Shown here: one piece after another, positions 63,101-64,000 of the stretch
Numbering within the stretch: position 1 is the stretch's first letter
Layout: each line of letters begins with the position of its first letter
Assembly: GCF_018691265.1 (NCBI RefSeq)
Contig: NW_024881321.1
Location: 18,448,698-18,512,697, forward strand
Source: Tyto alba
Taxonomy: Eukaryota; Chordata; Aves; Strigiformes; Tytonidae
Direction: 5' to 3'
DNA length: 64,000 bases
Made by a program: the position numbers and the translations under genes
Notes under the pieces: model-generated
What the model saw: the letters and a program-made list of their open reading frames with translations, nothing else
Database searches by the model: none
What the model was told of the DNA's origin: nothing

Positions 63101-63716
63101 AAATTCTGACCCATAATCAATCAAAAGCAGATGGGATTAGAACACAAGGCACTCGTGATACCATAAGAGGCACAGAGATTCTGAGTTGTGCTCCAGTGAG
63201 CACTGAACAAATGTGTTTTGAGTGTACACGTGCAGAGACGTGCATGCAAAAAGAGAATGATTTGAAAAAAAACTCTGCCATTTTGTAAACAATTTGCAGT
63301 ATTTTCCAGCCATAATGAAGTAGCTAACTATCAACAGTACTTCCCTAATACAGAGAATACATGCTTTTAAATTTATGTATAACTATCTGAAAGCTACTGA
63401 GAACTGTGAATTTCAGGATCTGTGAAAGATCTGCACACCTATAAAATTCCTGCCACTGCCTGTATCACACTGATAATATACTTGTCCTGGAAGACTTCTG
63501 GTAATGACTTTAGAGAAGCTTTACCTCAGATCCTAACGCCGACGCTGTAAGCTCACTCACAATACTAGCAAGCAACCCGCAGGTATTAGAAACCAGATGT
63601 GAAGAGAAAAGCTCATTTTCTCTTCTAAGGCTATTCCGTACTGGTAAAACTACAATGACCAACATCTTTTCCAGCACTTCCCGAAAGCTTGTCATCCCTG
63701 ATACATTTTCTTCACT
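107..63716 (-). CDS. MYCBP2: MYCBP2 (PAM/Phr1 E3 ubiquitin ligase), internal part of the gene, 26 exons, spliced
   Basis: The spliced minus-strand product is about 1,807 codons with no internal stop. It corresponds to roughly the middle two-fifths of a protein that is about 4,650 residues in human. Recognised in order are the second PHR domain, a CUB-like region, a filamin-type repeat, SH3-like segments, a Ser/Lys-rich region and a Cys/His-rich module. The family is known to act as an atypical RING-Cys-relay E3 ligase, working with FBXO45 and controlling DLK, axon growth and synapse formation. The catalytic RING and the N-terminal RCC1-like domain are outside the window. All exon joins were checked for phase by reading acceptors and donors. 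Identification rests on remembered similarity to human MYCBP2 across every exon, which makes it very secure. Exon edges are predictions without transcript support. Confidence 0.97.
352..1162 (-). other. MYCBP2: Intron between exons at 1163 and 351
   Basis: A GT-AG intron of 811 bases, AT-rich, with nothing further recognised. Confidence 0.85.
1163..1332 (-). CDS. MYCBP2: MYCBP2 exon (window exon 25): second half of the Cys/His-rich module
   Basis: This 170-base exon, phase 1 to 0, encodes window residues 1670-1725. It reads CGRYAGGQGYNSIGHFCGGW, then AGNCGDGGIGGSTWYLVCDR and CREKYLREKQAAAREK. Cysteines and histidines here and at the end of the previous exon are spaced as in a zinc-binding module, which is inferred. 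The Lys/Arg/Glu end is helical. The acceptor is TGTAG and the donor is AAG|GTATTT. Confidence 0.96.
1333..2648 (-). other. MYCBP2: Intron between exons at 2649 and 1332
   Basis: A GT-AG intron of 1,316 bases that splits the Cys/His-rich module. Nothing further recognised. Confidence 0.85.
2649..4292 (-). CDS. MYCBP2: MYCBP2 exon (window exon 24): large Ser/Lys-rich exon and start of zinc module
   Basis: This 1,644-base exon, phase 1 to 1, encodes window residues 1122-1668 and is by far the longest exon here. The first 230 or so codons are Ser/Pro/Arg/Lys-rich with repeated S-S-P and R-S-x-S-P elements, likely disordered and phosphorylated. A more ordered part follows (AECARAVFAAFLWHEGIVHD, then LQHLVAFWEDISLATIKAAS). 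Near the end a poly-Lys/Glu stretch precedes CELCGESHPYPVTYHMRQAH, the first half of a Cys/His-rich module completed by the next exon. The Met at 4282-4284 is internal, not a start codon: the frame is open through it to the acceptor AACAG. Confidence 0.97.
5684..5711. repeat. Homopolymer T28 (A28 on the sense strand)
   Basis: An uninterrupted run of 28 T residues, the longest in the window. It could be a retroposition tail or slippage; no adjacent element was recognised. Confidence 0.97.
7021..7037. repeat. Homopolymer A17
   Basis: An uninterrupted run of 17 A residues inside the longest intron. Confidence 0.95.
8903..8922. repeat. Perfect inverted repeat, 9-base arms
   Basis: TGTCACATT and AATGTGACA are exact reverse complements separated by two bases. 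Confidence 0.95.
13870..14031 (-). CDS. MYCBP2: MYCBP2 exon (window exon 23): frame-neutral cassette exon
   Basis: This 162-base exon, phase 1 to 1, encodes window residues 1068-1120 plus parts of two codons. It reads DQLSAILNSIQSRPNLPAPS, then FDQAAKPPSSLVHSPFVFGQ and a Gln/Pro-rich end. Its length is a multiple of three, and both its own acceptor and that of the next exon begin GTGAC. Skipping therefore keeps the frame and loses 54 residues. A matching segment occurs in a human MYCBP2 isoform, as I recall. The donor is CAGA|GTAAGT. Confidence 0.9.
14032..17368 (-). other. MYCBP2: Intron upstream of the cassette exon
   Basis: A GT-AG intron of 3,337 bases with nothing recognised beyond short homopolymers. 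Sequences near its cassette end may govern cassette use. Confidence 0.85.
17369..17494 (-). CDS. MYCBP2: MYCBP2 exon (window exon 22): Pro/Ser/Gln-rich linker
   Basis: This 126-base exon, phase 1 to 1, completes Glu 1025 and encodes window residues 1026-1066. It reads QVLLDQNVQTPPPSPFSIQA, later GQGFDYGLGNNK, and is probably disordered. The donor AAAG|GTATGT can join either the cassette exon or the large exon, since both begin GTGAC and give Gly-Asp. The acceptor is TTACAG. Confidence 0.94.
17495..21407 (-). other. MYCBP2: GC-AG intron between exons at 21408 and 17494
   Basis: An intron of 3,913 bases that starts GCAAGT instead of GTAAGT and ends ACAG. It holds a CR1 relic at about 20096-20590 and a 15-base A-run at 19921-19935. 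Confidence 0.85.
20096..20590 (+). mobile_element. CR1 LINE relic, 3' region
   Basis: The segment matches the pattern of the avian CR1 3' end: a GTGTCCAGTTTCAGGCT start, GGAGAGGCTGAGACATCTGG, AGGACAAGAGACAATAAACA, then TAGGAAATTTTTCCACCATG, AGAGAGGTTGGATAGATGAT and a decayed end. It is diverged and internally shortened, with no intact reading frame, so it is long inactive. It sits antisense to MYCBP2 in an intron. Confidence 0.8.
21408..21540 (-). CDS. MYCBP2: MYCBP2 exon (window exon 21): end of second SH3-like segment, GC donor
   Basis: This 133-base exon, phase 0 to 1, encodes window residues 981-1024. It reads VTNSEGTWVQMDKNSMVEFC, then ESDEGEAWSLARDRGGNQYL and RHED. The only donor that keeps the frame is ATG|GCAAGT, so this is a GC-AG intron. 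The nearby GT in AAGTTG would leave the wrong phase. The acceptor is CATCAG. Confidence 0.95.
21541..22458 (-). other. MYCBP2: Intron between exons at 22459 and 21540
   Basis: A GT-AG intron of 918 bases with nothing further recognised. Confidence 0.85.
22459..22683 (-). CDS. MYCBP2: MYCBP2 exon (window exon 20): linker and second SH3-like segment
   Basis: This 225-base exon, phase 0 to 0, encodes window residues 906-980. It opens ESRSNTDDFFKDLNSHCPQE and contains YKVVKTGPSGHNIRSCPNLR followed by GIPIGMLVLGNKVKAVGE. The 'H-N-I-R-S-C-P' motif parallels 'L-R-I-R-S-H-P' in exon 18, which suggests two repeated SH3-like units. The acceptor is TCTCAG and the donor is GAG|GTATGG. Confidence 0.95.
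23580..24070 (-). mobile_element. Old CR1-type LINE relic, 3' end
   Basis: The plus strand carries the antisense of a CR1 3' end: CAGTGGTTCACCTAGTCCAG near 23602, later GCCTTCACAATCTTCTGTGA and CTTCCTTTTATCACTTTTAA. This order matches CR1 families widespread in birds and turtles as I remember them. It is strongly diverged; edges are approximate. Confidence 0.6.
29389..29412. repeat. Perfect inverted repeat, 11-base arms
   Basis: TGAATTCTCAA and TTGAGAATTCA are exact reverse complements separated by two bases. Confidence 0.95.
31119..31259 (-). CDS. MYCBP2: MYCBP2 exon (window exon 19): SH3-like segment, second half
   Basis: This 141-base exon, phase 0 to 0, encodes window residues 859-905. 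It reads IHNDDGVWLRLNDETIKKYV, then NMNGYTEAWCLSFNQHLGKS and LLVPVD. The W-L-R-L strand and closing W-C-L-S strand complete the SH3-like unit begun in the previous exon. The acceptor is CATAG and the donor is GAC|GTAAGT. Confidence 0.95.
31260..32045 (-). other. MYCBP2: Intron between exons at 32046 and 31259
   Basis: A GT-AG intron of 786 bases with nothing further recognised. Confidence 0.85.
32046..32162 (-). CDS. MYCBP2: MYCBP2 exon (window exon 18): SH3-like segment, first half
   Basis: This 117-base exon, phase 0 to 0, encodes window residues 820-858. It reads VRKFVAKDSAGLRIRSHPSL, then QSEQIGIVKVNGSITFIDE. The 'GL-R-I-R-S-H-P' start followed by a G-x-V turn resembles bacterial-type SH3 (SH3b) folds; this is inference from pattern. 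The acceptor is CTTAG and the donor is GAG|GTAATT. Confidence 0.95.
32163..36335 (-). other. MYCBP2: Intron between exons at 36336 and 32162
   Basis: A GT-AG intron of 4,173 bases. A less AT-rich part at about 33640-34620 includes a 127-codon minus-strand frame (34090-34473) that resembles nothing I know. Confidence 0.85.
36336..36433 (-). CDS. MYCBP2: MYCBP2 exon (window exon 17): last filamin strand and Pro/Lys linker
   Basis: This 98-base exon, phase 1 to 0, encodes window residues 788-819 and completes an Asp codon. It reads AGLEVKVKDPPKGMIPPGTQ, then a basic Pro-rich tail ending EPQPNK. The donor AAG|GTTTGG is weak, with T at +3 and G at +6. The acceptor is TTACAG. Confidence 0.95.
37029..37054. 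repeat. (TTTTG)n simple repeat
   Basis: Three to four TTTTG units followed by a T-run. Confidence 0.9.
38109..38151. repeat. T-rich TTTTG-type simple repeat
   Basis: Imperfect repeats of TTTG and TTTTG with a nine-base T-run. A similar tract lies at 37029-37054 in the same intron. Confidence 0.9.
38498..38613 (-). CDS. MYCBP2: MYCBP2 exon (window exon 16): core of the filamin-type repeat
   Basis: This 116-base exon, phase 2 to 1, encodes window residues 749-786. It reads PSENMLIRVNNDGTYCANWT followed by GAVGLYTIHVTIDGIEI. The N-D-G-T-Y and G-L-Y-T-I-H-V motifs are the clearest filamin/ABP280 signatures in the window. The acceptor is CCTAG and the donor is TAG|GTACTT. Confidence 0.96.
38614..39042 (-). 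other. MYCBP2: Intron between exons at 39043 and 38613
   Basis: A short GT-AG intron of 429 bases with nothing further recognised. Confidence 0.85.
39043..39098 (-). CDS. MYCBP2: MYCBP2 exon (window exon 15): 56-base exon within filamin-type repeat
   Basis: This 56-base exon, phase 0 to 2, encodes window residues 730-747, AYENYSFEELRFASPTPK, plus AG of an Arg codon. Both neighbours require exactly this phase. The acceptor is TTATAG and the donor is GAG|GTAAAC. Confidence 0.94.
39604..39625. repeat. Homopolymer A22 (T22 on the sense strand)
   Basis: An uninterrupted run of 22 A residues on the plus strand inside an intron. Confidence 0.97.
40740..41020 (-). mobile_element. Possible diverged CR1 LINE relic, internal region
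   Basis: The plus strand shows elements of the antisense CR1 reverse-transcriptase region in the expected order: TTGCAGTACCCCGAATGAAA, then TGTAATTACCTTTTCAGACA, then TTTTAAACCATTTGTTGTAC and a following ACACCATATTGATTTT. Divergence is high and the edges are guesses. Confidence 0.45.
41623..41835 (-). CDS. MYCBP2: MYCBP2 exon (window exon 14): filamin strand plus Gln/Ser/Pro-rich insertion
   Basis: This 213-base exon, phase 0 to 0, encodes window residues 659-729. A short strand VEVKAIPVS is followed by a low-complexity insert rich in Lys, Gln, Ser and Pro (roughly residues 668-710), then EPMIVKEARYIAITMMK. The insert interrupts the filamin-type repeat and is probably a disordered loop. The acceptor is TTGCAG and the donor is AAG|GTAAAT. 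Confidence 0.94.
41836..43791 (-). other. MYCBP2: Intron between exons at 43792 and 41835
   Basis: A GT-AG intron of 1,956 bases. The part at about 42000-42480 is clearly richer in G+C and may be a decayed repeat. A 17-base T-run lies at 43246-43262. Confidence 0.85.
43246..43262. repeat. Homopolymer T17
   Basis: An uninterrupted run of 17 T residues in the intron before the filamin insertion exon. Confidence 0.95.
43792..43936 (-). CDS. MYCBP2: MYCBP2 exon (window exon 13): first strands of the filamin-type repeat
   Basis: This 145-base exon, phase 2 to 0, encodes window residues 611-658. It reads WLQPDSYADPQKTSLILNKD, then a Cys-Gly-Trp turn, then ITVQTKDQYGDVVHVPNMK. The last segment has the strand-turn-strand pattern of a filamin/ABP280 repeat. 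The acceptor is TGTAG and the donor is AAG|GTAATT. Confidence 0.95.
43937..44261 (-). other. MYCBP2: Intron between exons at 44262 and 43936
   Basis: A short GT-AG intron of 325 bases with an A-run near its 3' end on the plus strand. Confidence 0.85.
44262..44434 (-). CDS. MYCBP2: MYCBP2 exon (window exon 12): linker into filamin-type repeat
   Basis: This 173-base exon, phase 0 to 2, encodes window residues 553-609 plus part of an Arg codon. It contains VCKSHSGILGKGLALSHSPT and later FIACVPGSSGGRLAR. The acceptor is unusual: nine A residues sit directly before the final G of the AG, and the pyrimidine-rich stretch lies further upstream. The frame and the family match leave no alternative start. 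The donor is CAAG|GTAAAA. Confidence 0.94.
44435..45664 (-). other. MYCBP2: Intron between exons at 45665 and 44434
   Basis: A GT-AG intron of 1,230 bases holding the 31-base tandem duplication at 45459-45520. Otherwise nothing recognised. Confidence 0.85.
45459..45520. repeat. 31-base tandem duplication
   Basis: Two adjacent copies, 45459-45489 and 45490-45520, identical except for three substitutions in the middle. Both copies end ACTAAGCTAAAAAGTA. Confidence 0.95.
45665..45714 (-). CDS. MYCBP2: MYCBP2 exon (window exon 11): 50-base exon with NAGNAG acceptor
   Basis: This 50-base exon, phase 1 to 0, encodes window residues 537-552, NEFEEDLEILEEAALQ, an acidic helix. The upstream acceptor reads TACAGCAG, giving two possible AG sites three bases apart. 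The downstream site gives the family reading P-I-G-N-E; the upstream site would insert one Ala. The donor is CAG|GTATGC. The exon is near the lower size limit for easy recognition by splicing. Confidence 0.93.
45715..49934 (-). other. MYCBP2: Intron between exons at 49935 and 45714
   Basis: A GT-AG intron of 4,220 bases. It contains the LTR at about 46354-46910. The 122-codon minus-strand frame at 47243-47611 has no similarity I recognise. Confidence 0.85.
46354..46910 (+). mobile_element. Probable solo LTR of an avian endogenous retrovirus
   Basis: About 550 bases beginning TGTCCTGGTTTTGGCTGGGA and ending near GTTTAAACCACAAC, ends that form an imperfect inverted repeat of the LTR type. A TATATAA box lies at about 46619-46625, which sets the plus orientation, antisense to the gene. 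No gag, pol or env sequence is adjacent, so it looks like a solo LTR. The opening is a very common avian LTR start; an ERVL-type origin is inferred. I could not find a clean target-site duplication, so the right edge is uncertain by a few bases. Confidence 0.75.
49935..50022 (-). CDS. MYCBP2: MYCBP2 exon (window exon 10): short linker exon
   Basis: This 88-base exon, phase 0 to 1, encodes window residues 507-535: GIIQLEKELANLGGSCAAAL then MKKDLALPI. The first half is likely helical. The acceptor is TTGAAG and the donor is TTG|GTAAGT. The trailing G joins the next exon to make Gly, or Ala-Gly if the alternative NAG acceptor there is used. Confidence 0.94.
50023..53022 (-). other. MYCBP2: Intron between exons at 53023 and 50022
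   Basis: A GT-AG intron of 3,000 bases. A stretch near 51300-51660 is less AT-biased and less repetitive than its surroundings and could be a conserved noncoding element. No gene seen. Confidence 0.85.
53023..53141 (-). CDS. MYCBP2: MYCBP2 exon (window exon 9): end of CUB-like region
   Basis: This 119-base exon, phase 1 to 0, encodes window residues 468-506. It reads NEALFSLETASDYVKDEKAC followed by FYGFKCYAIGYEFSPGSDE. The strand pattern closes the beta-sandwich begun in the previous two exons. The acceptor is ATAAG, with only a modest pyrimidine tract, and the donor is GAG|GTAAGG. Confidence 0.95.
53142..53478 (-). other. MYCBP2: Intron between exons at 53479 and 53141
   Basis: A short GT-AG intron of 337 bases with nothing further recognised. 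Confidence 0.85.
53479..53704 (-). CDS. MYCBP2: MYCBP2 exon (window exon 8): CUB-like beta-sandwich core
   Basis: This 226-base exon, phase 0 to 1, encodes window residues 392-466. It reads VTFPECVRWITIEFDTQCG, then a loop, then WIELKKFSGSSGWPTMVLVL. The pattern of short hydrophobic strands and the SGSSGWP segment resemble CUB-like domains in other very large E3-type proteins; this fold call is inference. The acceptor is TTTAG and the donor is CCAG|GTAATA. Confidence 0.95.
53705..55142 (-). other. MYCBP2: Intron between exons at 55143 and 53704
   Basis: A GT-AG intron of 1,438 bases. It holds the (AC)15 microsatellite at 54079-54108 and a T-run just upstream of 53767. Nothing else seen. Confidence 0.85.
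54079..54108. repeat. (AC)15 microsatellite
   Basis: Thirty bases of perfect AC repeat on the plus strand, (GT)15 on the transcribed sense strand, 375 bases upstream of the exon starting at 53704. Confidence 0.98.
55143..55361 (-). CDS. MYCBP2: MYCBP2 exon (window exon 7): linker and start of a CUB-like region
   Basis: This 219-base exon, phase 0 to 0, encodes window residues 319-391. It starts VAVEVFGLVQQLLPSVAVLN, passes through a polar Asn/Ser/Thr/Gln-rich part, and ends HPYKPACVTHYK. The last part leads into the beta-strand pattern of the next exon. The acceptor is TTACAG and the donor is AAG|GTAAGA. Confidence 0.95.
55362..56606 (-). other. MYCBP2: Intron between exons at 56607 and 55361
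   Basis: A GT-AG intron of 1,245 bases, AT-rich. Short open frames on both strands have no support. Confidence 0.85.
56607..56707 (-). CDS. MYCBP2: MYCBP2 exon (window exon 6): Ser-rich and hydrophobic linker
   Basis: This 101-base exon, phase 1 to 0, encodes window residues 286-318. It reads EDIPELLSSSSLFSMLLPLI followed by IAYIGPVAAAIPK. The Leu/Ile-rich stretch is too short and polar at its edges to call a membrane helix with confidence, and the family is cytosolic. The acceptor is TTTAG and the donor is AAG|GTATGC. Confidence 0.94.
56708..57539 (-). other. MYCBP2: Intron between exons at 57540 and 56707
   Basis: A GT-AG intron of 832 bases with nothing further recognised. Confidence 0.85.
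57540..57682 (-). CDS. MYCBP2: MYCBP2 exon (window exon 5): helical linker after PHR2
   Basis: This 143-base exon, phase 2 to 1, completes Arg 237 and encodes window residues 238-284. It opens SEYDGDLQSQLLNKANEEDK and ends RAAKDLLHRALAVD. The sequence looks alpha-helical. The acceptor is CATCCAG and the donor is G|GTAAGA. The split Gly/Ala-type codon G|CT is completed by the next exon to give Ala. Confidence 0.95.
57683..60636 (-). other. MYCBP2: Intron between exons at 60637 and 57682
   Basis: A GT-AG intron of 2,954 bases. It holds an imperfect ATAAGCATA-type minisatellite at 58721-58779, a degenerate 21-base duplication at 59572-59613 and a short (AT)n near 59948. No exon or gene seen. 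Confidence 0.85.
58721..58779. repeat. Imperfect ATAAGCATA/ATAAGCACA minisatellite
   Basis: About five spaced copies of an ATAAGCA core with AT-rich spacers in a 59-base stretch. Confidence 0.85.
60637..60815 (-). CDS. MYCBP2: MYCBP2 exon (window exon 4): end of second PHR domain
   Basis: This 179-base exon, phase 0 to 2, encodes window residues 178-236 plus two bases of an Arg codon. It contains ENVKYAVRLRNYGSRTANG and GVTFTFSTCSLSSNGTNQT, both typical of the PHR C-terminal half. The donor is CAG|GTTTGT, weaker than the consensus at positions +3 and +4. The split AG|G Arg codon is completed by the next exon. Confidence 0.96.
60816..61361 (-). other. MYCBP2: Intron between exons at 61362 and 60815
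   Basis: A GT-AG intron of 546 bases with nothing further recognised. Confidence 0.85.
61362..61493 (-). CDS. MYCBP2: MYCBP2 exon (window exon 3): middle of second PHR domain
   Basis: This 132-base exon, phase 0 to 0, encodes window residues 134-177. It reads S-D-H-T-G-D-S-T-H-S-H-R-W-T-S-L-E-L-V-K and ends in IRLDKVVPLK. It continues the PHR beta-sandwich. The acceptor is TCAG followed directly by AGT, so a second AG lies two bases inside the exon; using it would break the frame. The donor is GTAAAT. Confidence 0.95.
61494..62162 (-). other. MYCBP2: Intron between exons at 62163 and 61493
   Basis: A GT-AG intron of 669 bases, AT-rich, with nothing further recognised. Confidence 0.85.
62163..62369 (-). 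CDS. MYCBP2: MYCBP2 exon (window exon 2): start of second PHR domain
   Basis: This 207-base exon, phase 0 to 0, encodes window residues 65-133. It carries the PHR domain signature SWNTGNGSPDAICFSV followed by GFSVYGGGGIHEYELEVL. PHR domains are beta-sandwich folds found in MYCBP2/Highwire/RPM-1 and in the BTBD family, used for protein contacts. Its placement ahead of a filamin repeat marks it as the second of the two PHR domains. Acceptor is CTACAG and donor is GTAAGT after GAT-GAT. Confidence 0.96.
62370..63524 (-). other. MYCBP2: Intron between exons at 63525 and 62369
   Basis: A GT-AG intron of 1,155 bases. Small open frames on both strands near 63 kb lack splice support and similarity. 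Nothing else seen. Confidence 0.85.
63525..63716 (-). CDS. MYCBP2: MYCBP2 exon (window exon 1): helical linker before the second PHR domain
   Basis: This 192-base exon, phase 0 to 0, encodes window residues 1-64. It begins S-E-E-N-V-S-G-M and contains FREVLEKMLVIVVLPVRN, then ends in A-L-G-S-E. The acceptor is the AG at 63717-63718 and the donor is GTAAAG after the final GAG. The hydrophobic stretch looks like an amphipathic helix, not a membrane segment. Its 5' partner exon lies beyond the window. The upstream frame cannot be checked, but phase 0 gives the known family reading. Confidence 0.93.
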
Positions 63717-64000
63717 CTGCATTATGAAGAGAAAAATGACAAATTACATTGTTCTTAAAAAAAAAAAGCCACCCACATTAATTTTCACATAAGCACTTAT
63801 GACTTCATAAAAATAAGAACTGCCTAGAAGATAAAAAAATACTTTTAAAATTTTTAATGCTCGATGGTATTATAGTATGTATTCCTTTGTCAAAAAGTTA
63901 ATTAATATTCTTAATTTCCAGAATGAGGTGGTGTCAACATTGTTTATTGCACTGGAAAGATATATAAGTGTCCTTCTCAGGAAACAGCTTTTCTTATAGC
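63717..64000 (-). other. MYCBP2: Intron upstream of the first exon in the window (partial)
   Basis: AT-rich intronic sequence. I see no exon, repeat or RNA gene here apart from an A-run near 63757. Confidence 0.8.

Noticed and set aside
1..64000. CRISPR arrays, prokaryotic operons, riboswitches, tRNA or rRNA genes
   Set aside because: No spaced direct-repeat arrays, Shine-Dalgarno-led gene runs or cloverleaf-like structures were seen; the content is vertebrate intron and exon sequence. snoRNA or microRNA genes cannot be excluded by eye.

Overview
The window reads as vertebrate nuclear DNA, most likely from a bird. It is AT-rich and intron-dominated, carries relics of CR1 LINEs and one avian-type endogenous retrovirus LTR, and its only gene is a vertebrate ortholog with short introns. 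Bird is inferred from repeat content, compact introns and protein similarity; no species can be named.

One gene accounts for all convincing coding sequence: an internal part of MYCBP2 (PAM/Phr1, ortholog of Highwire and RPM-1), a giant RING-type E3 ubiquitin ligase of axons and synapses. It lies on the minus strand, so transcription runs from about 64 kb down to 1. I resolve 26 exons (5,420 coding bases, about 1,807 codons) between 63716 and 107. All splice phases join without a frameshift or internal stop. Neither end of the gene is present: the N-terminal RCC1-like and first PHR domains lie beyond 64000, and the DOC/APC10 and C-terminal RING domains lie beyond position 1.

Layout in transcript order. 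63.7-60.6 kb: linker and second PHR domain. 57.7-53.0 kb: helical linker and a CUB-like beta-sandwich region. 50.0-44.3 kb: acidic linker exons. 43.9-36.3 kb: filamin-type repeat split over five exons and carrying a low-complexity insertion. 32.2-21.4 kb: two SH3-like segments. 17.5-2.6 kb: Pro/Gln-rich exons including a frame-neutral cassette exon, then a 1,644-base Ser/Lys-rich exon. 4.3-1.2 kb boundary region: a Cys/His-rich zinc-binding-like module spanning two exons. 0.35-0.1 kb: the last exon present.

The introns hold three CR1 relics, a probable solo LTR, an (AC)15 microsatellite, long homopolymers, a 31-base tandem duplication and two near-perfect palindromes. The most notable signals are splicing oddities: a GC-AG intron at 21407, a NAGNAG acceptor at 45714-45719, an acceptor with nine A residues next to its AG at 44435, and the cassette exon at 13870-14031. 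I found no evidence for a new gene system, operon, CRISPR array, or independent RNA gene; this is an ordinary large vertebrate gene.
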